A stretch of DNA of 64,000 nt from an uncultured Lactobacillaceae bacterium. Its GTDB lineage: Bacteria; Bacillota; Bacilli; Lactobacillales; Lactobacillaceae. Below, piece after piece: positions 57,082 through 64,000 of this stretch (its first letter is position 1; each line of letters starts with the position of its first letter). The notes beneath the pieces are model-generated. The model had not been told where the DNA came from, did not search any database, and saw nothing but the letters and a program-made list of their open reading frames with translations. The stretch is from positions 28,174 to 92,173 of the forward strand of contig CALYQJ010000005.1 of assembly GCA_945285405.1 (NCBI GenBank). The letters are read 5' to 3'. Both the position numbers and the translations under genes were made by a program.

Positions 57082-58394
57082 GAATTATCTTCCCCTTGAT
57101 GGTTAATAATTGTTGCAGCATCTCGATAAATTCCCCCAATTTTAATAAAATACCCTGGTAGCAAGTTAATTACTTCAACACTGTCATTATTTTTAACCCA
57201 TGAATAACCTAGTTGAATATCTTGGATGTCACGTATTTTTATTCCTTTATTTTTTAATCTTTGAAGCAAAGAATTCGTTGTCTCTATAGTTACGGAATTT
57301 TGCGAAGTTGAAATTGGAACTTCTAAAGTTGTATTTGAAAAATAAAAAGATTGCGAATTTTTTTGCCATAAAAGTGAAACATCACCCTTTTGCTCATTAT
57401 AAAAAACCGGAAAACCATCTATATAACTTCGAAAAACTACATGCTTTTCTCCTGATTTAGCAAAGTAACGAAAACTATTAAAAGAATTACCAATTTTTTG
57501 CATTGTATCTTTACTTGTTTTTAATAACGAAGTAAGGCCATTAGGAACTTGATTTGAATCTAAATGATAATCAATAAAATGAACCAAACCTGTTTCATTA
57601 TTAACCGTTAAAGATTTAGTTAAACCTTTTTTATAAATATTCGCTTTACTATCAAAAGTTAATCCAGCTGATCCATCATTAGTCATAAAATTAGAAACAA
57701 AAACGCTATCATCAAGTGTTTTTACTAAGTAAACATATGATTTCAACGAAATAGGATTTTGATAATTGGTTAAGTAATTTAAACCAATTCGTTCCTCCTT
57801 GATTAAAATTTTACTTTTTACTTTTGATGCTTTATCAAATAATTGGTTTTTCTTTAAAAATAAACTAATGTAATAATATTGAAAATTTTTATCATTAGCA
57901 AAATATATCTCTGTTTCTATTGGTGATATTTGACGAATAATTACGCGATTAATTGAAAAATCTTTAATTTTAGAGTCATACTTAAATCCGAAAGTATCAG
58001 CTAGAATGCCTATACTAATTGGTGCCTGATAATATAGTTGAATAGAGTCTGTACTAGTTAAAAGATTTTCATATTGACTATTCGAATCAGCAGTATATTT
58101 TATTAGCCTTTTTAAATCTAATTTATTAAAAATTACTTTAATTGATTCTGTCATATTGGTAACTCGATCAGATAGAATATATTTATTACCACGACCATCT
58201 ACCTCTAAAATTTTAATCGGGTTATATAAATTTGCTAAGTTTTGTGAATAATCTACTGGAGTAGATATATTATTACTAGAAATAATTGATGTTTTACCAC
58301 TAAAAGCTCGATTATTTGTCCAAATAAAAAATGAAAGGAAAAGACTTAATCCAACCAACAAAATTAATGTGATTCGGATAAAAAAATTTTTCAA
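57078..58394 (-). CDS. walH: WalH (YycH) regulator of the WalRK system
   Basis: Membrane-anchored extracellular partner of WalI controlling WalK. One N-terminal helix (FIRITLILLVGLSLFLSFFIWTN) precedes the multi-domain YycH region; GLTFDSKANIYKKGLT and the C-terminal LQLGYSWVKN-like stretch (IQLGYSWVKNNDSVEVINLLP) fit. The start is TTG 58392-58394 with GGAGG 7 nt upstream, inside the walK stop region. 438 residues is normal. Confidence 0.88.
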   Translation of the reverse strand: MKNFFIRITLILLVGLSLFLSFFIWTNNRAFSGKTSIISSNNISTPVDYSQNLANLYNPIKILEVDGRGNKYILSDRVTNMTESIKVIFNKLDLKRLIKYTADSNSQYENLLTSTDSIQLYYQAPISIGILADTFGFKYDSKIKDFSINRVIIRQISPIETEIYFANDKNFQYYYISLFLKKNQLFDKASKVKSKILIKEERIGLNYLTNYQNPISLKSYVYLVKTLDDSVFVSNFMTNDGSAGLTFDSKANIYKKGLTKSLTVNNETGLVHFIDYHLDSNQVPNGLTSLLKTSKDTMQKIGNSFNSFRYFAKSGEKHVVFRSYIDGFPVFYNEQKGDVSLLWQKNSQSFYFSNTTLEVPISTSQNSVTIETTNSLLQRLKNKGIKIRDIQDIQLGYSWVKNNDSVEVINLLPGYFIKIGGIYRDAATIINHQGEDNS

Positions 58395-60343
58395 AAGCTT
58401 TCCTCCTCTTTACTATCTGGATTATCCCAGGACGAATCTTCAGACCAATTATTATTATCGTAAGGTAGAGTAAAAGAAAAAGTAGAACCTTTATTTTCAA
58501 CTGATTCTAACCATATATGTCCACCCAAGGCTTCAATAACTTCTTTACTAATTGCTAAACCAAGGCCTGTACCACCTTGTCGTCTCGAACGAGCTCGTTC
58601 AACACGATAAAAACGGTCAAAAATTTTTGATTGCTCTTTTTTAGGTATTCCTTGCCCTTGATCACTGATTGAAAAAATAACATTCGTATTTGTTGTTTTT
58701 ATTTTTACTTTTATTAAACCTCCATGAGGAGAATATTTAATTGCATTGTTAATGATATTATCGATAACCTGCATTAAGCGATCAGGATCAGTCTCAATCC
58801 AAACAGATTTTCGATCAAAATTTCGGATAATTTGATAATTCTTTTTATTAAGATCTTCAAAATTGTTAATAAATTTAGCAGATTCATTAGATTTACCATC
58901 AGTTTTGATCATCATATCAAATCTATCCAAGATAAAGTTTGTAAATTCAATTAAATCAATATATTCTAAATTAAGCTGAAAAGTACCACGATCCAATCGC
59001 GAAAGATTAAGCAAATCATTAATCATCCTAATCATTCTTTGCGTTTCTTGCAATGAAACATCAATAAAATGAGGTGCATATTCCTTTTGTTTCCAAGCAC
59101 CTTCCGCTAAAGCCTCAAGATAACTTCTCATACTTGTTAAAGGTGTACGTAGTTCATGAGAAACATTAGACACAAATTCTCGTTGTTCTCGATCATTCTT
59201 TTGTTGTTCAGTAATATCATGTAAAACACAGACAAGACCCGTAATATATCCGTTTTTTGCTTTTAAAGTTGCAAAATCAATATTTAATATTAATTCATCT
59301 TGAAAGCCTTTATTCAGGTTTATCTTAATACCATGTGGCTGTTCTAAAATATCACGAATAGAATATTGATTATTTAATTTCAAAACTTCTAAAATAGACT
59401 TACCAATAATTTCTTTACGCTTTAAATTTAGAAATTCCAAGGCTCGTTCATTAATAATCGAAACTTTACCAACACGATCTGTTGCAATCACCCCATCAGT
59501 CATATGAAATAAAACAGAATCTAATCGATTTCTCTCCCTTAAACTTGTATCTTGAGCTTCACGAATTTGTACAGATAAATCATTAATTGATTGTGCTAAT
59601 TGGCCTAACTCATCATTTGAATAAACAGGGACTAATCCTGAATAATCTCCATTAGTCATTTTAATAGCCTGATTTTTCATATCATTAATTGGTCTCGTCA
59701 TTGCTCTAATTATAATAAATGCTAAAAAAAGTGCTAAAATTACAGCTCCAAAAGTAGCTGAAAAGAAAATAATCATAACATTATTAACACTTCGATAAAC
59801 ATTTTCCATACTTGCTCGAATATATACTACTCCAACAGCTGTACTAGAAAGTGAGGAATTATTTGTTACTTTGATTGGTAATGCTAAAACATAAGTATTC
59901 CCATAACTTCGATCAAATACTTGTTTTTTTTGGCTAGTACCACTATAAAGTGCTTCTTTAATATCTGAGTTAGTTGTCTTTTGACCAATTAAATTTCGAT
60001 TATTTATATTAGAATCGCCACGAATCATTCCTTTTTTATCTACAACTTGCAGTGAGGTTAAATCAGAAGTTTGTGAATAATTTAAAATGTTTTGAATGTC
60101 ATTGTTTCCTTGAGTTTTATTAGGGTTATTAATTGCTGTTCCTAATTGGTTCAGAACATAATTAGGAAAAATATTATTAACTGAAGTTTGCAAATTCTGA
60201 ATACCTTGAATTTGACTAGAACGCACAAAATAAGCTCCAATTATTTCAATTGTAACTAAAAGAAGCAAAATAAAAACCATGGCTATTTTGAAAGTAAGAG
60301 AACGAAAAAAGCCAAAAATTTTACTCATTATTTGTTGGATCAT
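58391..60343 (-). CDS. walK: sensor histidine kinase WalK
   Basis: Kinase of the essential cell-wall two-component system. Two membrane helices (about 14-35 and 190-213) flank an extracellular PAS-like sensor; HAMP, a PAS (about 270-375), HisKA with phospho-acceptor H396 in [12 protein letters not shown] and the ATPase domain ([39 protein letters not shown]) follow. 650 residues is the Lactobacillales length. It starts at ATG 60341-60343 inside walR, or at ATG 60328; neither has a strong ribosome site. Confidence 0.95.
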   Translation of the reverse strand: MIQQIMSKIFGFFRSLTFKIAMVFILLLLVTIEIIGAYFVRSSQIQGIQNLQTSVNNIFPNYVLNQLGTAINNPNKTQGNNDIQNILNYSQTSDLTSLQVVDKKGMIRGDSNINNRNLIGQKTTNSDIKEALYSGTSQKKQVFDRSYGNTYVLALPIKVTNNSSLSSTAVGVVYIRASMENVYRSVNNVMIIFFSATFGAVILALFLAFIIIRAMTRPINDMKNQAIKMTNGDYSGLVPVYSNDELGQLAQSINDLSVQIREAQDTSLRERNRLDSVLFHMTDGVIATDRVGKVSIINERALEFLNLKRKEIIGKSILEVLKLNNQYSIRDILEQPHGIKINLNKGFQDELILNIDFATLKAKNGYITGLVCVLHDITEQQKNDREQREFVSNVSHELRTPLTSMRSYLEALAEGAWKQKEYAPHFIDVSLQETQRMIRMINDLLNLSRLDRGTFQLNLEYIDLIEFTNFILDRFDMMIKTDGKSNESAKFINNFEDLNKKNYQIIRNFDRKSVWIETDPDRLMQVIDNIINNAIKYSPHGGLIKVKIKTTNTNVIFSISDQGQGIPKKEQSKIFDRFYRVERARSRRQGGTGLGLAISKEVIEALGGHIWLESVENKGSTFSFTLPYDNNNWSEDSSWDNPDSKEEESF

Positions 60344-61025
60344 TTAAATAATAACCAATTCCTCTTTTTGTGATTAGAAACGTTGGATTACTAGGAATAT
60401 CTTCAACTTTTTCACGCAGACGTCTAATTGTAACGTCTACAGTACGGCCGTCACCAAAATAATCATAATCCCATATTTTTTGTAAAAGATGTTCACGAGT
60501 CATCACTTGACCTACATGACGAGCCAAATAAACTAACAGTTCGTATTCCCTGTTTGTTAATTCAATAGTTTTATTATTCTTTTTTACGGTATAAGCATCT
60601 GTATCAATTTCTAAGTTACCAATTTTAATCTTTGATGTTTTATCAGTTTTTTCCGGAAGAATATCACTTCTTCTAAGGTTAGCTTTAACACGAGCAACCA
60701 ACTCTCGATTAGAAAATGGTTTAGTCACATAATCATCAGCGCCCATTTCTAAACCTAAAATTTTATCAATTTCATCATCCTTAGCTGAAATTATAATAAT
60801 TGGAGTATTCTTTGATTTACGAATTTGTCTTGCAACTTCCAAGCCATCAATTTTAGGCAACATTAAATCGAGTAAAATCAAATCCGGTGACTCTTCTTCT
60901 GTTTTTGTTAACGCTTCTTCACCATCAAATGCGGTAATTACATCAAATCCTTCTTTATTTAAATTAAATTTAATAATATCCGTAATAGGTTTTTCATCAT
61001 CAACAACGAGAATTTTTTTTGCCAT
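60321..61025 (-). CDS. walR: response regulator WalR
   Basis: OmpR-family regulator of cell-wall hydrolase genes. The receiver has acidic pocket D9/D10, phospho-acceptor D53 (LILLDLMLP) and the K of TKPF; the winged-helix domain ends with [38 protein letters not shown] lies before the ATG. It heads the walRKHIJ operon. Confidence 0.97.
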   Translation of the reverse strand: MAKKILVVDDEKPITDIIKFNLNKEGFDVITAFDGEEALTKTEEESPDLILLDLMLPKIDGLEVARQIRKSKNTPIIIISAKDDEIDKILGLEMGADDYVTKPFSNRELVARVKANLRRSDILPEKTDKTSKIKIGNLEIDTDAYTVKKNNKTIELTNREYELLVYLARHVGQVMTREHLLQKIWDYDYFGDGRTVDVTIRRLREKVEDIPSNPTFLITKRGIGYYLNDPTNNE

Positions 61026-61110
61026 TATTACCTCCTAAAAAGAACTAAAAGTATTATCAATTTTAATATTCGAAAATTTCTATTTTTCTACGGTATTTTG
61101 ACTAAAACTG

Positions 61111-61118
61111 ATTATAAC
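61111..61118 (-). promoter_or_regulatory. extended -10 element upstream of walR
   Basis: On the minus strand TGTTATAAT gives a consensus TATAAT (61111-61116) preceded by TGn, about 86 nt before the walR ATG. No good -35 is visible, which suits an extended -10 promoter. Confidence 0.45.
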
Positions 61119-61145
61119 ATTTTCACAAAATAAACGATTTATAGA

Positions 61146-61185
61146 TTAAAAAAGTTGAAATTATTAAATCCATCCTATTTCAACT
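61146..61185 (-). terminator. terminator of the decayed ABC gene
   Basis: On the minus strand AAAGTTGAAAT pairs with ATTTCAACTTT around a 14-base loop and runs into TTTTTT, 75-115 nt after the stop of the ABC remnant. Confidence 0.7.
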
Positions 61186-61260
61186 TTAAGTTTATTTTAA
61201 ATATTAAATTAAAGTAATAATCTAATTTTACTTTATCATTAAACAGCTGATAATATGATC

Positions 61261-61440
61261 TTACTTATTCAATAATGTTTGGTGATTCCTAAGTTCTACG
61301 ATTTTTCTTTGATCCATCACTAAAATCATATCAGAATTTCAAATAGTTGAAAGATGGTTAGCAATTATAAAAACTAACCTTTCTTTCACTAATTGATTCA
61401 TCACTATTTCTGAAAAAAAATTGAGTGATAATGCTTTCCT
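61261..61440 (-). pseudogene. remnant of an ABC exporter ATPase domain (C-terminal end)
   Basis: The minus strand reads RLVFIIANHLSTI, stop, NSDMILVMDQRKIVEL and ends NHQTLLNK followed by TAA. This follows the last part of an exporter ATPase, where the usual sequence is an IAHRLSTI H-loop, then IVMDxGKIVExGxHxxLL. The H-loop is altered, an in-frame TGA interrupts it, and upstream only a garbled D-loop region (KALSLNFFSEIVMNQL) remains. It is clearly non-functional; the parent (multidrug or peptide exporter) cannot be told. Confidence 0.75.
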
Positions 61441-61773
61441 TATTATATTTTCATAAACTTTCTAAATGCTGATATAATCATTTTTTGTTAATAAACAAAA
61501 AAACCAACTCATAATACATTCACCAATAAATTGGATCATATAAAATCATTGATTTTTAAACTTTACTAAAAATGACAAATTTTAAAAATATTAAATTTTC
61601 CTAAAACCGTTCGAACAATGAGTTTCTAGCTAATTAAAAGTAAATAAAATGAATCATTACTGGATAAATTAATTTTTGAATATTTAAATTTTTTTATTCC
61701 ATTAATCCATTGAAAATGCGAATAAAAAATATGACTACCATTATAGCAGTTCCAGTAAATTTAACAATTACAT

Positions 61774-62145
61774 TTAAACAGATTTATCGTTTTTAGCTAT
61801 TAAATCTCTAATTTGCGTTAATAATTCTTCTTGACTAGGTTGGGGAGCTTCAGATTTCTGAGGAAAAATTTTATGTACTAATTTGATCAATAAATAAACT
61901 ACAAATGCAATGATTAAAAAATTAATCAAATCGTTGATAAAATTTCCATATTTATAAGTTGCACCAAAAAGAGTAAACTTTAAACCGCTTAAATTCGTTT
62001 TACCCACAAAAGTAGATAATAAAGGATTAATTAAATTACTAGTTAAAGAAGTAACTAAGGCTGTTGTTGCTCCACCAATAATTACTCCAACTGCTAAATT
62101 AAAAACATTATTCACTGCAGCAAACTTTTTAAAATCTTTTAACAT
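61774..62145 (-). CDS. mscL: large-conductance mechanosensitive channel MscL
   Basis: Pressure-release channel that opens on osmotic downshock. The cytoplasmic N-terminal helix MLKDFKKFAAVNNVFNLAVG leads into TM1 with the VGVIIGGA gate, a periplasmic loop, TM2 (FLIIAFVVYLLIKLV) and the charged C-terminal helix (SQEELLTQIRDLIAK). The start is ATG 62143-62145 with GGAGG five bases upstream, giving 123 residues; the frame stays open further upstream but has no use. Confidence 0.95.
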   Translation of the reverse strand: MLKDFKKFAAVNNVFNLAVGVIIGGATTALVTSLTSNLINPLLSTFVGKTNLSGLKFTLFGATYKYGNFINDLINFLIIAFVVYLLIKLVHKIFPQKSEAPQPSQEELLTQIRDLIAKNDKSV

Positions 62146-62283
62146 TTTTTCCTCCAATTTCATATCATACACTACATAGGTAATGATACATCTAATTAGT
62201 AAATTAAGTAAATAAATGTTAAAAAGTAAAAAAACATTAAAAAGATTTAATACAATACAATTCTTAAATGAAAGGGTTAACTT

Positions 62284-63141
62284 TTGAAAAAAATTAATTT
62301 TTGTCCCTATTGTGGTCAATATATTTCATTAAATTCTGCATATTGTTTAAGATGTGGCTTTAATATACAAAAATATAGAAATAGAACAAAAATAGCTTTA
62401 CTATCTAAAAATAATCAAAATATGATTAAAAGCAAAAAAGAAATTAAGTTTAATCAGTCTAATTTAAGAAGATATCATAAAGAATCAATTCAAAAAAATA
62501 AAAAGCATCAGTTTTTAATAATTTTTAGTTTAATTATTTTTTTAATTGTTGGGGTTTCAACTTTGTACTTCACTGGAACATTTTATTTTAGTCGAAGTCG
62601 TCAAATAAAAAAATTAGCTGAACAAGTAATTTCAACTAATCCCCAAACCCTTTCAAAAATTATTATTAATGAAAAAAATCAACCATTAAAGTATTCCGAA
62701 ATCTTACCATTAACTAAACTGTATCAAAGTTCAAAACATGAACAAGAATTAATGTATGAAAAAATTATTAGTGTTCCTACTGCAGGTAATATTCAAATTA
62801 TTCAAAATGGAAAAATTTTAGGTTTATATCCGAAATATAAAATATTACTTAAAAAGAACTGCTTTACTTTAAAGACAAATTTAAAAAAACCGATTTTTGC
62901 AATTGATAATTATATACTAAATAACACTGGTAACCTAAGAACAATTCAACTTTATCCTGGTAAATATAAAATTGAATGTATTGGTATTTCAAACCATAAC
63001 CAAAAACACTTAAAACAAGATCTTTTTTTATCTCCTTTTGAACAAAAACAAACAATCAATTTTCATATAAAAAATAGAAATGACCACAAAAAAAGATTAA
63101 TAGACCCACTTTTAGATATTATAAAACAAAATGATTTTTAA
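62284..63141 (+). CDS. TcaA-like zinc-ribbon membrane protein
   Basis: Single-pass protein: an N-terminal zinc ribbon (C7, C10, C21, C24 in CPYC and CLRC), a basic linker, one membrane helix (about 76-97) and an extracellular part of about 185 residues with a YSEILPLTKLYQSSKHEQEL stretch and beta-rich segments. The architecture is that of TcaA/YvbJ proteins, which in staphylococci modulate glycopeptide susceptibility, but sequence similarity is loose. The start is TTG with AAAGGG seven bases upstream. It diverges from mscL and converges on the acidic repeat protein. Confidence 0.7.
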   Translation: MKKINFCPYCGQYISLNSAYCLRCGFNIQKYRNRTKIALLSKNNQNMIKSKKEIKFNQSNLRRYHKESIQKNKKHQFLIIFSLIIFLIVGVSTLYFTGTFYFSRSRQIKKLAEQVISTNPQTLSKIIINEKNQPLKYSEILPLTKLYQSSKHEQELMYEKIISVPTAGNIQIIQNGKILGLYPKYKILLKKNCFTLKTNLKKPIFAIDNYILNNTGNLRTIQLYPGKYKIECIGISNHNQKHLKQDLFLSPFEQKQTINFHIKNRNDHKKRLIDPLLDIIKQNDF

Positions 63142-63181
63142 AAAATAATTAAGGGAAATTTATATAAATAACAAATATATA

Positions 63182-63220
63182 AAAAGAACAAATTCTAAAA
63201 TTATTAGAATTTGTTCTTTT
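63182..63220. terminator. bidirectional terminator at the TcaA-like gene
   Basis: A 17-bp stem (AAAAGAACAAATTCTAA and its complement) with a 5-base loop lies 41 nt after the TcaA-like stop and 39 nt after the stop of the convergent acidic protein. Confidence 0.85.
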
Positions 63221-63258
63221 ATATTAATATTTTTCTTTTATTATTTCTAATCAAATGC

Positions 63259-64000
63259 TCAATTATGATCACCATTTTGTATTTTGTCTCTGATGGAAGA
63301 TTCCATATTAGTTTTATTATGACGACTATTGTTAGCAAATAAGAAAACTAAGACAACACAAACTATAGCAATAATCCAACCAAATAAAGTTGAAAATGAA
63401 AAAATAACAAACAAGGCTAATACAGCAAACACTGTTAAATAAATATTTGATTCAAACCATTTAAAAATATTTTGAAATGCATTACTTGTAAATTGAATAT
63501 TTATTCCTTGATCATTAGTGCCTTTTTTATCATTTTCTTTTGAATCATCTGAATTTCTCGATTTAGATGTTTCTTTTTCAACATAATGTTCATCATTATT
63601 TTTAGATTTTTTATTTTGTTCATTTGAATGATCAGGTTTATCATTATCCGTTTTATCAACATCTTGATTTTCTGATTCTTGATCATCGTTTGACCTAGCA
63701 GCTACTGATTTTGAATTTTCTTTATCATTATTCTGTGCATCGGCATCTTCGCTCTCTTCGGAGTTTTCATTGGGTTTATCTGAATGATCAGCTGAATCTT
63801 TCTTATCGTTATTTGTTTTAGCAATATCTTGATTTTCCGATTCTTGATCATCGTTTGATCTAGCAGCTACTGATTTTGAATTTTCTTTATCATTATTTTG
63901 AGCATCCGTATCTTCGCTCTCTTCGGAGTTTTCATCTTGTTCACTTGAATGATCAGCTGAATCATTTTTATCATTGTTTATTTTATCAACATCTTGATTT
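63259..64000 (-). CDS. acidic repeat membrane protein (5' part beyond the window)
   Basis: The minus-strand frame runs from the right edge to TGA 63259-63261 without a stop; at least 247 codons are present and the N-terminus is missing. An Asp/Glu/Ser/Asn-rich region with near-identical 55-residue repeats (each containing NSEESED, NDKENSKSVAARSNDDQESE) precedes two adjacent hydrophobic helices (YLTVFAVLALFVIFSF and GWIIAIVCVVLVFLF) and a short charged tail. I do not recognise the family. The layout suggests a cytoplasmic or exposed disordered region tethered to the membrane; lactobacillar zinc-ribbon proteins can look alike, but the N-terminus cannot be seen. Confidence 0.75.
   Translation of the reverse strand, partial: NQDVDKINNDKNDSADHSSEQDENSEESEDTDAQNNDKENSKSVAARSNDDQESENQDIAKTNNDKKDSADHSDKPNENSEESEDADAQNNDKENSKSVAARSNDDQESENQDVDKTDNDKPDHSNEQNKKSKNNDEHYVEKETSKSRNSDDSKENDKKGTNDQGINIQFTSNAFQNIFKWFESNIYLTVFAVLALFVIFSFSTLFGWIIAIVCVVLVFLFANNSRHNKTNMESSIRDKIQNGDHN
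63661..64000 (-). repeat. 165-bp tandem coding repeat
   Basis: Two full 165-bp units (63661-63825 and 63826-63990) and the first bases of a third (from 63991) lie in the acidic protein gene. By hand count about 20 positions differ between the two units, so they are roughly 88% identical. The unit codes for 55 residues and keeps the frame. Confidence 0.85.

Larger units (their letters stand above)
61026..61773. other. gene-poor stretch between walR and mscL (748 bp)
   Basis: From left to right it holds the walR promoter area (61105-61120), a minus-strand terminator (61146-61185) and an ABC-transporter remnant (61261-61440), listed separately. The rest, 61441-61773, is AT-rich, with frames broken by many stops and no supported gene. 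Confidence 0.7.

Noticed and set aside
63661..64000. CRISPR-like repeats at the right edge
   Set aside because: The repeats are 165 bp, in frame and without spacers; they code for a continuous acidic protein.

Overview
The window is about 64 kb of very AT-rich chromosome (by eye near 30% GC) from a low-GC Gram-positive bacterium, almost certainly a member of the Lactobacillaceae. The pointers are two-subunit glycyl-tRNA synthetase, PepX, HslUV next to topA-trmFO-xerC, a fused glutamine-type substrate-binding/permease protein, bifunctional AdhE, a long pyruvate kinase with a PEP-utiliser tail, and a complete walRKHIJ-htrA-rlmH cluster. No phage, insertion sequence, CRISPR array or rRNA operon is visible. 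Most genes lie on the minus strand in long, tightly packed operons with 1-4 nt overlaps.

Layout. 1-9.3 kb (minus): rpsU, RNase HI, phoH, ybeY, dgkA, cdd, era, recO, glyQ, glyS, dnaG (cut by the left edge). 9.4-14.9 kb (mostly plus): a YitT-type membrane protein, tRNA-Arg(UCU), two unrecognised small minus-strand genes, a PPDK-regulator kinase and pepX. 14.9-28.1 kb (minus): degV, a YpmR-like SGNH hydrolase, YpmS, a CtpA protease, lepB, rbgA, rnhB, dprA, then topA-trmFO-xerC-hslV-hslU. 28.3-35.9 kb (minus): a LysM protein, cmk, rpsA, der, hup, a TPR protein, cca, dfrA. 36.2-46.9 kb: a plus-strand ferredoxin, then minus-strand dnaE, pfkA-pyk, cvfB, xerD, ribT, scpA, scpB, rluB, and a plus-strand DUF2929 mini-gene. 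47.0-53.5 kb: rpmF, glnPH-glnQ, a TerC-family protein and adhE. 53.6-62.2 kb (minus): walR, walK, walH, walI, walJ, htrA, rlmH, a decayed ABC-exporter remnant, and mscL. 62.3-64 kb: a TcaA-like zinc-ribbon membrane protein and the end of an acidic repeat protein running off the right edge.

The genes cover DNA replication and chromosome handling (DnaG, DnaE, TopA, ScpAB, HU, XerC/D), ribosome assembly (Era, Der, RbgA, YbeY, RlmH), tRNA maturation and charging (GlyQS, Cca, TrmFO), glycolysis and ethanol formation (PfkA, Pyk, AdhE), and envelope control (Wal system, HtrA, CtpA, LepB).

I see no wholly new multi-gene system. The most unusual signals are two essential-type genes whose only well-placed start codons are non-canonical (ATC for der, ATA for the TPR gene), a perfect 28-bp inverted repeat over the adhE promoter, loss of a zinc-ligand histidine in DnaG, a C-terminal catalytic-tail substitution in RlmH, a decayed ABC exporter with an intact terminator beside walR, and a 165-bp tandem coding repeat in the acidic membrane protein at the right edge.
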